Source: Abelmoschus esculentus
Taxonomy: Eukaryota; Streptophyta; Magnoliopsida; Malvales; Malvaceae
Length of the DNA stretch: 64,000 nucleotides
Direction of reading: 5' to 3'
NCBI GenBank assembly: GCA_035048815.1
Contig: JAUCBN010000003.1
Location: 18,522,001-18,586,000, forward strand
Positions 48,852 to 58,990 of the stretch are shown here, one piece after another (position 1 is the stretch's first letter; each line of letters begins with the position of its first letter). The notes below the pieces were generated by a model. The model was given only the letters and a program-made list of their open reading frames with translations. It did not search any database and was not told the origin of the DNA. Position numbers and translations under genes: made by a program.

Positions 48852-50901
48852 TGTAACCCGAGGCATTGGGTTTTGACAGCTTCGGTCTTGTTAGACTTTA
48901 GGGCTTATATGTGTTGGGTTGATGTTAGGCTTTCGGAGTTTAAGTTGTTGTTGTTTTTTGTAATTGCATAAAGGGATGAAAATAGCGAAATAGGGTTTAA
49001 TGATCTATAGAGGAATGAGGTCATTCTTTCTCCCATTTCTTTCATTCTTCCTCCCCTAATTGCAAGATAAGAAATCTAGTAAAGGTCCTATCTTTGTTGT
49101 GTTGCTTGAAAATCTTGTTTCGAAGTTGAAGTGGGAGTTGTAGGGCTACTTGTGATCTAATAAACCAAAAAAAGAGGTTGGAGAACCGTCCAAAAGCTTT
49201 GAAAGAAGGCTTGAAGGAAAGAGGAAGAACGAGTTACAATTGGTTTCTACTTAATTCAAATTCTAGAGACATTTTTTGATATCGTTACGCAAAGACATAT
49301 CGATGAACTTCTATAAATTGGTTTGAAACAACATTAAAATTATCCCAATAATGTGTAGGAATGAAGGAGGAATCAATCATATAGGTTGAGCTAGGAATCT
49401 TGGTGATTGCCTAATCCAGACTTGTATTTTTGAGTAAGGGTATCGATATGAGGTGGTCCCGTATTTGTATGCTAGAGTAGATGAGAAGGTAAAATATAAG
49501 GGGTGTATCGACACACTAGCTCGTGTACCGATACACCCTGGTTAGTTCAAATTCTAGAGACGTTTTTGGTACTGGTACACAAAGACATATCGATACCACT
49601 ATTACATTAGGTTTATCATATAAGTGCGTATCGATACACCTAATAGGTGTTTCAATACCGGTTTAGTTCAGTAACGATACGGGGTAAGACTGTATCGGTA
49701 TGGGTAGGTTTTCTCTTAGTCTATTCGAAGTTGTTTAGCTTAACATATTAGTATGTGTATGAGGCGTATTGATACATAGGGGTGTACCTATACCCATATA
49801 AGTGTATCGATACTCTTTGAGAAATTTGTCTAGAAATTAAACTTTTATTAAGAGGTTCTATAATTTGAAGAAAATGGTCCTAAGGGTTTCTTAAGGTATA
49901 AAATGAATACTAAACTGAGAAACTAACATTTTAAATCTGTTTATGAGATAATTAGTTAATCACTTGGAAAATGGTGGGTAATTGAATGGTGTTGGAAACC
50001 AATAAAGTTATTGGTGGTATAAATGTGTGGTGTGGTATACTAAGAACCCTATTGTATGCTGATGGGTTACCTATTGTTATAATATTATGAGGTGAATCCG
50101 GACACCTTATATATATGTGTGTATGTGATCAAAGTGTTTTAGCACTCGAAGATATTCTGAACATACAATCCCGATGCTTAGTGGATGCAGGCCAGTTCGA
50201 AGATGCTTGATGGATCATTCAAATCATGGATGTAGGATTTCAATGCTTAGTGGACGCGAGCCTCACGCTAGAGTATGGGAACCTAAGGCCTAGAGAATGT
50301 GCGCCCTGCTCGTGGTGTATGATCCCGATGCTTCGTGGTCACGGTTTGCACTACTTTTAATATGTATATGTTGTGTGTTGATAATATGCTTGTATGATAA
50401 CCTGTGTTTAGATGAATGTGGTAGTGTCAATATACTCATGCCATGTCATTATTCATGTCACATATACTTTATTTATGATATGTGCGATGTCGGTCGAGTG
50501 GTGGAGTACCCAATGAGCTTCTATAGCTCAGTGTTTTCGGGATGTGTTTCTGTGCGTAGGTTAGATTGCGACGAGGAGAGGAGGTGCACCATCGTGGTTT
50601 GTTTTAGCATCGACTTATGTCATATTACTTTTACTAGATGTAATAGGTCATGTGCTTGTAAGACCATATATGCAATTGTAACTCTTTTTTAATATTGGTC
50701 GAGTCAAATGTTTTAATGGTTTGTATTCATTGGAACTTCAAACTATTTTGATTTACTTGAATTTATGTTTTTGATTGGATTTAAATTTAATAGATTTATT
50801 ATGGATTTGGACTTGAAATTATTATTTTGGGCTTTTGAAATGAAAATTTTGAAATAAGGGTCTTGTGTTGGAGGCCTGACATCTGGATCAAAGGTGTTAC
50901 A
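48852..50901 (+). repeat. Probable gypsy LTR (third family) with CGATAC words
   Basis: The sequence runs TGTAACCCGAGG (48852) to AAGGTGTTACA (50901). Its last about 450 bp match, in reverse, 53334-53760. TATCGATAC and GTACCGATACACC words are scattered over 49440-49830. No clear 5-bp duplication was found, so the exact start is uncertain. The ORF at 50297-50692 lies in the LTR part shared with the other copy and is not a supported gene. Confidence 0.55.
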
Positions 50902-51464
50902 AAACCTCCTTGTCTAATAATAAAATTTAAATTACATCAATGACTCATATTAGCCTAAATCTCCAAGAATCCCTAAATTTAAGGAGAAACAAAAAATTAT
51001 TAATAAAATAAAGGAAAATAATATTATATGACTGAAATTCCTTCAAGAGTTAATGAAACTCGAACTGGACCAGCTTACGCTGATTTGATTAGGCCTAAGA
51101 AGGTGCAAAGGACCTCTGGGCAATCTAGATCACGCTAATTATACCCTGGTATTGATTGGGCTCGGTTGCCGGCCCACGGTCAGTTAATTTCTTAAATATT
51201 TATTATCATTTTATTTTAATATCGATACTCTAGTAATGCCTAATATTCTCTAAGTCATGATTTCTTAAATATAACTAATATTTGTTATAGGATTTGAATT
51301 TTAAAAACTTCTTCGATGTTCATTGTTTAATGTTGAATCACTAACGTAATGTATCATTGAACATTATTATATCTTCTTAACAAATATTAAATATTTTAAA
51401 GATTAAATTTATAATTAAAATCTTTTTAAAATAAAACTTAATAAAAATTCTAATATTTTTATAA
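50902..51464. other. Intergenic sequence, small ORF only
   Basis: A 36-codon ORF at 51028-51138 (MTEIPSRVNETRTGPAYAD...) has no recognisable family. Otherwise the stretch is AT-rich with no supported feature. Confidence 0.4.
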
Positions 51465-51473
51465 TATTTTTAA

Positions 51474-52983
51474 GGATAAACTACATAAATGGTCCCCGAC
51501 TATATCCTAATTATCTTTTGTATTCCTTGACTATCAAAAGTTACAAATTAGTCTAACGACTTTAAAATTATAACAAATTGGTCCAATGCCGTTAAAAAAA
51601 TTAACGGTTGATGACGTGACAGTTAACCTAAATTGATATAATTATATAATTAGTCCCCAAGTTCTACACTTATTTTAATTTAACTTTAATTTTAAAATTA
51701 ACCCATGTAATTTTGATAACCTATCAATTTAATCCCTCATCTAATCAAAGCTTCCATAAACCGTTCCTGCAAAACCCAAAAAATTTTAGCCGATGGAAGC
51801 AGCATCGGCAATGCTTTGTAGCTCCAGATAAGCTGGTAAGTTTTTCATATATTTTTATATTTGTGATCCTTAGAAAAATCATGTGCACTCTGTGTATATT
51901 AAAAAGGTTTTAAGGAATTATTTTTGATATTGCTTGATTATTTCAATGATTTTCAGTGAGCTCTGATTGCAAGCCGAATTAATAACATTCTCGCACTAGC
52001 TCAAGACTTTTACTTCCTACAACAGACTTTGAATAGTGGTGGAGCAGTTTTTGCAATTAAGGTTTGATATGAAATGGAAGTAGACTACGTTGAGAAGCAG
52101 TTTGACGATTGCATTGCTTTCCTCCTTAGAGTAATCTCTATCCCTTCTCAGTTGTGTTTGTCTTTTAATTATTATGTTTTTTTTTATAGGTTCCAGCCCG
52201 TTCATGTTTTCTGAGGCGCGAAATATGTATCCGTAGAGATCAACATGCTTCCTAACATGCTTGTAATGTGCTTCTTTTTTTCCTTTTTCTCAGAAAGACA
52301 AAAAAAAATTAGTTTAAAGAGTGAAAAATATGATATCGTAAATAGGATTCTCTAATTCAAAGGTTTGCATTCAAAATGCAGGTTCTGTCTTTCAAGCTCA
52401 ATGTGGGTTACTTTCCATATTTGGCTGATCCGGTTACTAGAATTAATTACAACAATTTCTACATGTCTGATGGTGGAAATTTGATGACTGCTCCTAACTC
52501 TGAAAGCGCTGCTACAAGACTCGTGAAGCCCTTTGCAACAACTTAAACCCCGACACAGTTCTTTTCTTTTGCTTGTGGTCCCTCCATCTCGGAACTAGGT
52601 TTGATCGAGGTCATTTGAAAGAGTCTCCAAAACTGCTTGTACATATGATCTTTGAGTTTGTAAATTTAGGCAGTTGGCAACATGTTAAAATTAGGGTTTA
52701 TGAAAGTTTTGGTTGGATGATGGATTAAATTGATAGATTATTAAAATTACGTGGGTTAATTTTTAAAATTAGGGTCAAATTAAAATAAGTGTAGAACTTG
52801 GGGACTAATTATATAATTAAATCAATTTAGGTTAACTGTCACGTCATCGACCGTTAATTTTTTAACGGTATTAGACCAATTTGTTATAATTTTTAAGTCG
52901 TTAAATCAATTTGTAACTTTTGATAATCGAGGGATACAAAAGATAATTGGGATATAGTCGGGGACCATTTATATAATTTATTT
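51474..52983 (+). mobile_element. Pack-MULE-like (Mutator-type) element carrying a host gene fragment
   Basis: The 1510-bp element is flanked by perfect 9-bp duplications TATTTTTAA (51465-51473, 52984-52992), the size typical of Mutator elements. Terminal inverted repeats are about 289 bp each (51474-51762 and 52695-52983); the outer 19 bases are GGATAAACTACATAAATGG against AAATAAATTATATAAATGG. The inner 932 bp contain no transposase (no MURA domain or zinc finger) but do hold exon-intron structure of a gene fragment (see 51763-52694). Confidence 0.88.
51763..52694 (+). pseudogene. Captured, intron-containing gene fragment, identity unknown
   Basis: Three exon-like pieces are visible. Exon A ends at 51835 before a consensus donor (ctg|gtaag). 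Exon B (about 51960-52061) follows a pyrimidine-rich acceptor and reads ALIASRINNILALAQDFYF and on to GGAVFAIK. Exon C (52382-52546), after a tgcag acceptor, reads VLSFKLNVGYFPYLADPVTR and ends in PFATT-stop. Exons B and C join in phase 0 across a 320-nt intron with GT...AG borders, so a continuous 88-codon stretch is preserved. Exon A does not join cleanly (a TGA lies at 51957-51959). About 150 bp after the stop look like 3' UTR. I do not recognise the parent gene; it should have an intact paralogue elsewhere in the genome. Confidence 0.6.
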
Positions 52984-53040
52984 TATTTTTAATTGATATA
53001 TTAAAATTAAATATCTTTAAATCTCTTTAATATCAAAAAA

Positions 53041-53262
53041 TTATAAACCCAATCCTTTTATCATACTTCTTCCGTCATTACCGCCATATCTATAGTCGTG
53101 GTCATCAGAAACAATCAATGAAGCATTATCGGTGGTATCACTAAGAGCTTTCAGAACTCTCTTGCAGAATTGATCAAAGCTCTTGACGTTTGTCTCAGGA
53201 TCGATTCTTAATGAAGATTTCAATTTTGTTTGTGTGGCAGCGATGACAATAACAATAGTCAA
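53041..53262 (-). CDS. Short ORF, possible gene fragment, unknown
   Basis: The 73-codon ORF on the - strand reads MTIVIVIAATQTKLKSSLRI with a hydrophobic start followed by a charged region (FDQFCKRVLKALSDTTDNAS) and a Gly/Asp-rich end. It is less AT-biased than its surroundings and begins 49 bp beyond the Pack-MULE duplication. No domain was recognised and no splice partner identified. It could be an exon remnant or a chance ORF. Confidence 0.25.
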   Translation of the reverse strand: MTIVIVIAATQTKLKSSLRIDPETNVKSFDQFCKRVLKALSDTTDNASLIVSDDHDYRYGGNDGRSMIKGLGL

Positions 53263-53333
53263 AGAAAGAAAATAAAAGGATTTTAATATATCAATTAAAA
53301 ATATTATAAAAAAATATAAAATAGTACTTGTTA

Positions 53334-53780
53334 TGTAACATCCTCAACCCTAATGTCATTTGGGCTTCTGGCTTAAAATCCGTATTTCAAAATTTTTATT
53401 TTAAAAACTCAAATACAATTTCAAATTAAAATTCATAACTGGTCCATAAATTTCAAATCCAATCCATAACATAAATCCGAGTAAATCAAAATATTTGAAG
53501 CTCCATTTAATACAAATCATTAAATCATTCAACTCGATCAAGTTTAAATAAGAGTTACAATTATGTATAGGGTCTTATAAATACATAGCTCATTACATCT
53601 AGTAAAAATACATTGACAACAAATAGATGCTGAAACCAACCACAATGTTGTTTTTTTGCTCCTCGTCGCCACCTTATCTACGGACATAAGCACATCCCGA
53701 AAATGTTGTGTATATAACATAAATAAAACATATGTAACATAAATGCTCACATGTCACAAGTACAATGATGCTAACTATAT
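53334..53780 (-). repeat. LTR fragment, third gypsy family (-)
   Basis: The LTR 3' end lies at 53334 (TGTAACATCC on + = GGATGTTACA on -). The reverse complement aligns with 50440-50901, including 'ttttactagatgtaat' and 'aattgtaactctt'. It is truncated at about 53780. The ORF at 53544-53750 (-) is the shared LTR segment. Confidence 0.65.
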
Positions 53781-54139
53781 ATCTTAAATATTTTTTTTTG
53801 TGTGTGAAAAAACGTATATAAAAACATCTAAAGGGTAGATGATTTATGTTTTGACCCTAACAATTACTTCATTAATTTTTAAAAACACACATCATAACAG
53901 ATAAATTACTTGAATCTATATCTTTTAGAATATTTTTTTTCCACTGAGATCGATTGATGCAATCTTGGAGTTTAAAGTGGTACGATAATCCTTTGCAATG
54001 TTAAACATGCATGTTTATTAGAAACGTTTGTGATCCCAACTTTTTGTTTGTGCAGTGTCAAATTTGGGGTCCGAAAGCAATGTGCAGCTTCGACATTATA
54101 TTTCTAGGAATTCATATTTCCAATTTCGGATATTTAAAT
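53781..54139. other. Intergenic, no supported feature
   Basis: AT-rich sequence between two LTR remnants. The ORF starting at 54011 runs into the LTR at 54140 and has no domain. Confidence 0.4.
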
Positions 54140-57100
54140 TGTAATACCCTATTCCGGTTTAGGAGACATGGAATGTTACTCAAGCTTTCCAAACAAGGCA
54201 AAAACATATCAAAGTGACCAACTTGATCTTTCTTGGAAAACAAGATAACCATTTGGTATTTCTTTAAGCACAAGCATACAAAATTCCTATTACACTTAAC
54301 CGAATCTAATCATTCAACTCAAGTCAATCCTATACTTTGGGACCTATTCTAAGCATGTTTGGACATTATATAACAACCATACAAAGTCTTGTCCACTAAA
54401 TCAAGCAAGATCAAGATAAAACTCATGTTATCCAAGTTTATCCATGTCAACTAAGTACAAACCATAACTTAGCCTTAATGTTTACATACCAACACTAAAA
54501 TCAACATTTACAACTTAAAAATCAAAATGCATCTCATGCTAAAACAAGACAAGAATCAAAGAAGCATACATGATATTTCAAGCCAAAATCATCATTAACA
54601 TTCATGTCATTTAGTTCAATTTCACTATAACAACTAATGTCAACCTAGGCTTACAAGATAACATAATTAGTTCAATAGTTTGCATGCTAAATACACAAAA
54701 TAAAGGTCATACATACAATTTACAGGCATAATCTCAAAATGCAAAATGCTAGCCTAAACAAGTTCACTATGCCACCATTTTAGGAGTTAACAAAATATAC
54801 AAAATACCATATTCCTAGCTTGTTGCTTGTGTTTGCTTCCTAGAACGTTCCTAGCTTAGCTCTTTTACTTGAAAACCTATTGTTTTGGGAGGAAGGAAAC
54901 AAAAGAGTGATAAGTACTTGTTAGGTACTTAGTGAGATAGTTCCTAAAACTAACTGGTTAAACATGTATTAAGCAAGTAACAAATATATACAAAAAATCA
55001 TGTTCTCAATTTAAGCAAACAATATTGACATGCTCTCATTCAAGATTAATTAGTATAGACATGCTTTCAATTTAAGGCAAACAAGATTTATCATGCTTTC
55101 AAGTCATATAAGCATACAAGAGGCACCAAATGCATATTCAAGTTATATAATCTTTTTACTTATATTGATTCCTTGGTTTTTAGTTAGGACGAAGGTAATC
55201 GGGTTACAAGAGGGTACACAAAGTACCTAGCAAGTTGATGCATATAGCATCCAAGAAAGTATCCATGACACTACAAGATGTACACTAGGTACAAGTACAC
55301 GAAGTACTATCAAGTCGATACACACGTATCTAGCAAGAGGGATGATTTACCATCCAAGAAAAGTAGGTGACTTACCACCACTAAAGAGCTCAATACCCTA
55401 GGCATGCCTTTCTACCCAGGACCAACTAGCAACCAAGGACTTGTAGTTCTTTTATTGTAATTCTTTCTTATTTCAAGTATCGAACATCATAAAGACAATA
55501 TGTATGTATGAATAGCTTACCATACGTACCTTGCAAAGTAGCATATTATACTATGCTTTAACCTTTGAAAGATATACAAACAATCATGCATTAAATCAAT
55601 TCATACAAGCAAATATAGCAATGTTCATGACATTTTTTTCATCCAAATTGACATGGCAACAATCAAGTTTCACAAATAATTTACTCCTACCTCCCATGAT
55701 TTAGCCAAGTGATTAATTAGTCCGGTTTCATGGCAATACAAACACAAAAGGGGTGGTTGGGACCTAGTTCCCAACCCTAAGTTAACCACACTTACAAAGA
55801 CTCTAAGCTATCAAGGATTGAGGATGGAGATCCCTTTGCCCTTCCTCCTTGCAAGGTCCGATTCCTTCTCTTCCTCACGATATCCTTCGTTTGATTCCTC
55901 TAATAACCATACATACATAATCATGCTTTACAATGTATTAAAACCACTTAATTAAAGTGTTCATATGCATAACAAATACAATATTTAAATCTGTCCTACA
56001 CTAGGCAATTTATCGATCCTTCACTAAAAATTGCATATCTTCTAATTCGTACATCGGATTTTTAATTACTTTATACCGTTGGAAAGCTAATGAAATTATT
56101 TATCTAACCATAATAAGCTTGCATTTTAATCCTAAGCCGTTTAATACAGTTTTTTTACCTAAAGACACCATATCTTCATTTTCGGACAGCTTTGATATCT
56201 CGTTTTAACATGTTTCTAGATTTTTCTATAGAACTCCAAATTGAGTTCCGTTTTTTCCTAAGCCTTCTAAATATATGGAATATTAATCCTAATAATTTTC
56301 AGCTTAAAATTCCAACCGTGCTATTCACGGTGGTCGATTAAAGTCACTGTTCCAGAACAGAATGTTCTGAACAGCTTGAACCACCATTTGCTAATCGCCT
56401 TATAAATTTCTCTACACAACTCCGAATGAGGTTCCATAAATTTTCACTTAAACTAGATATATAAGAGTATTCTAATTTGAAATTTCAGCTCCTAATTCCT
56501 TGAATCTCAACCTAGGGAATTTTCTCAAAAGTGTTACCCAAAATAGCATTTCTAAGCGATTTCGGCTAAATTCCATTCTATGTGTTCAATGTCTAATTTC
56601 CAATTAATTTTCTTAATTTTCCAGCATCTCCAATATGAAATCAACCTCATTTAAATCCTCAATTTCCTCATCCTATCATTCAATTAACACATTTATCACA
56701 TGCTCAAGAACCTAGAACCCAAGCTTCTTAACCCATGGTTCATGCTTCAAAAGCCAAACTCAAGCAAGAATAATCTTTAAATCAAGTTTCTATCAACCTA
56801 TTTAGCTTGTCAATATCATGAAACAATAAAAAAAAAGACTTCCAAACTCTAAAATACTCGGTTAAGGAGGGAAAACTTATCAAGACGTTTGAACTTGAGT
56901 TTCTAGATCAAATGCCTAACCATGTAAGAATTTTGAGCTAGTCTCCTTAAGCCACCATGAATTTTCCTCTCCCTCTTCCTTTGAGTTTGTCTCGTGAGAA
57001 TGGGGGAAGGAAGAAGCAAATTTTGGCTATTTTGTTTGTTTATTATTGAGGGTGAAAGGACCACTTTGCCCTTAATGAGTTATCTAGTGTTAGTTTATCA

Positions 57101-57296
57101 CAAAGGATAGTTTAAGGAATTCCCTCTTTTATCATGCAATCTCTTCTCTTCATTTTATTTTCTTCTAGTCACTTTCATTTAGTCCTTGTTACTCTTAGTT
57201 TATTTTAATTAAGTCCCTCAATTACCCAATTTGACTTTTAATTAATCAACATAATTACCATCATACTACCTTCTAGGCCCTATTGAGGGTGTTACA
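54140..57296 (-). mobile_element. Solo LTR (fourth gypsy family), antisense to the NLR
   Basis: On the - strand it runs TGTAACACCC (57296) to GGGTATTACA (54140), 3157 bp. Flanks are taaat (54135-54139) and aaaat (57297-57301), a 5-bp duplication with one difference. The order of features is that of other long gypsy LTRs here ('ctaagtacctaacaagtac' on -, 'ttggaaagctaatgaaatt' region near 56090). No internal region, PBS or PPT. It ends 275 bp upstream of the NLR start codon, pointing away from the gene. Confidence 0.75.
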
Positions 57297-57301
57297 AAAA
57301 T

Positions 57302-57571
57302 ATCGTACAAATTAATAGATTTTATGCTTAAATATTTCAAAAATATGTTATATCCAGTGCAAAGTTCTCTTCCGTTATCGGTTTGTGTTTTCTTATAATG
57401 TCTGTTACGAATTACTTAACTGTTGTCTATTAACTCGGCTGTTGCACTGATTTCAATCTTAAATGTCTTCGCTCATAACTGGTATAACACATAACACAAA
57501 TTGCAGTCGACTTCCAGACCTCAAAGCCATTTCAAGTTTAGCATCGAATCTGATTTCTCTCTGTTTGAACA
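57302..57571 (+). promoter_or_regulatory. Remaining 5' flank / 5' UTR of the NLR gene
   Basis: Only 275 bp of non-LTR sequence precede the ATG. There is no strong TATA; the last about 100 bp are CA/CT-rich as in plant leaders. The start context aacaATGGCA fits the plant consensus and decides the start at 57572. Confidence 0.5.
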
Positions 57572-58990
57572 ATGGCAGAAGCGATTGCCTCGGTGATCTT
57601 GGAGCAGCTGACTGCAATCACAATCGACAAAGCATGCGAAGCATGGAGTCTAGTGCGAGGTGCGGAGAAAGAAATCAAAAGGCTTGAAAGCAATTTTAAA
57701 GCACTCCAGTTGGAGCTCGAAGGTGCGGAAGAACGAGAGTACCTGGACAAACGGGTGAAACATTGGTTAGACAAGTTCAAAAGCATTTCTTACGACATGG
57801 AAGACGTGTTAGATGAGTGGGAAACTGCAGTCCTACAATTGCAAAGAGATGAGGTTGAATCCAATCGTTCTGGTTCGGTTCGAAAATGGAAGGTATGTCC
57901 CTTCATTTCATGTTTTTCTTCCGGTTCCCTTATTGTTAGACGTTATGATATTGCTGCCAAAATAAAGGAAATCAATGAAGAAATAGACCAGATAGTTAAT
58001 GACAAAGTTAGGTTTGAATTAATAAAAAAGGAACCCAAGCAAACCAAGCAGCGTCTAGAGAGCACTTCTTTTGTTGATGTTTCGGAGTTGATCGGTCGAG
58101 ATGCAGTAAAAGAAGACATAATAAGCATGTTGCTCTGTGAGGAAAGGAATCAAAATGTTCCTACTATCACCATAGTAGGTATGGGAGGGACAGGGAAAAC
58201 AGCTCTAGCACAACTAGTTTACAATGATTCCAGAATTCAGGCTCATTTCAGCAAAACAATTTGGGTTTTTGCATCCAATCCCTTTGATCAAACTCAAATT
58301 GCTAGAGCAATTCTTGCAGATCTTGACCTTGATGCATTAGTATCCCTCCATACTCCGACGCTACAAAACATTTTACGTATGATCACGGAAAAGCTTAAAG
58401 CAATCAAATTCCTTTTTGTTTTTGATGATGTGTGGACAGATCGTGATGAAGATTGGGAACCACTAAAAGCTGCTTTTAAATATGGCATGCTTGGGAGTTG
58501 TATCCTAGTGACTACTCGAAATGTGTCAGTTGCTAGGCAAATGGAGTCATCTGAAGTTGTTCCTTTAGAACTGTTGTCTGAGAAAATCTGTTGGTTGATT
58601 CTTGCTCAAAAAGCATTTAGCAGAAGGAACCAAATGTGTCGTGAAAATTTGGAAGACATTGGAAGGGAGATTGCAAAGAAGTGTAGAGGTTTACCACTTG
58701 CAGCAAAAACTTTAGGAAGTCTCCTGCAAAACAAACAAGGAAGAGAAGAGTGGCAAAATGTTTTGAATAGTGTGATATGGAAATCTGGTTTTGGACAAGA
58801 AATTTTTTCACCTCTCTTGTTGAGTTATTATGATCTGCCCTCGCCGATACGACAATGTTTATCGTATTGTGCAATATTTCCTAACAACTATACAATTAAT
58901 AAATACGAATTGATCCAGCGTTGGATGGCACAAGGTTATTTGAACTCGAATGACACTGTAAAGAGAGTTGAAAGGGGAAGAGTACTTTGA
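57572..58990 (+). CDS. CC-NBS-LRR (RGA-type) disease resistance protein, N-terminal part
   Basis: Intracellular immune receptor of the CNL class; family members bind ADP/ATP and trigger defence after effector recognition. 472 codons are open. Residues 1-100 form an Rx-type coiled coil with an EDVID-like motif (EDVLDEW, 77-83). The NB-ARC follows: P-loop GMGGTGKT (203-210), RNBS-A around 226-248, kinase-2 LFVFDDVW (281-288), RNBS-B GSCILVTTR (308-316), GLPLA (373-377) and RNBS-D CLSYCAIFP (429-437). Oddities: Ala follows the P-loop Thr where most relatives have Thr, and Cys replaces the usual Arg/Lys in RNBS-B. There are no introns, as is common for this class. The frame runs off at 58968-58990 into a premature stop; homologous sequence continues one frame over (58968-60026), so one extra base in the aaagggg-like purine run is the simplest explanation. 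Either a pseudogene, a population allele or an assembly error. Confidence 0.9.
   Translation: MAEAIASVILEQLTAITIDKACEAWSLVRGAEKEIKRLESNFKALQLELEGAEEREYLDKRVKHWLDKFKSISYDMEDVLDEWETAVLQLQRDEVESNRSGSVRKWKVCPFISCFSSGSLIVRRYDIAAKIKEINEEIDQIVNDKVRFELIKKEPKQTKQRLESTSFVDVSELIGRDAVKEDIISMLLCEERNQNVPTITIVGMGGTGKTALAQLVYNDSRIQAHFSKTIWVFASNPFDQTQIARAILADLDLDALVSLHTPTLQNILRMITEKLKAIKFLFVFDDVWTDRDEDWEPLKAAFKYGMLGSCILVTTRNVSVARQMESSEVVPLELLSEKICWLILAQKAFSRRNQMCRENLEDIGREIAKKCRGLPLAAKTLGSLLQNKQGREEWQNVLNSVIWKSGFGQEIFSPLLLSYYDLPSPIRQCLSYCAIFPNNYTINKYELIQRWMAQGYLNSNDTVKRVERGRVL

Noticed and set aside
50297..50692. 131-codon Cys-rich ORF
   Set aside because: Overlaps LTR sequence shared with 53334-53780 on the other strand, where the frame is not kept intact.
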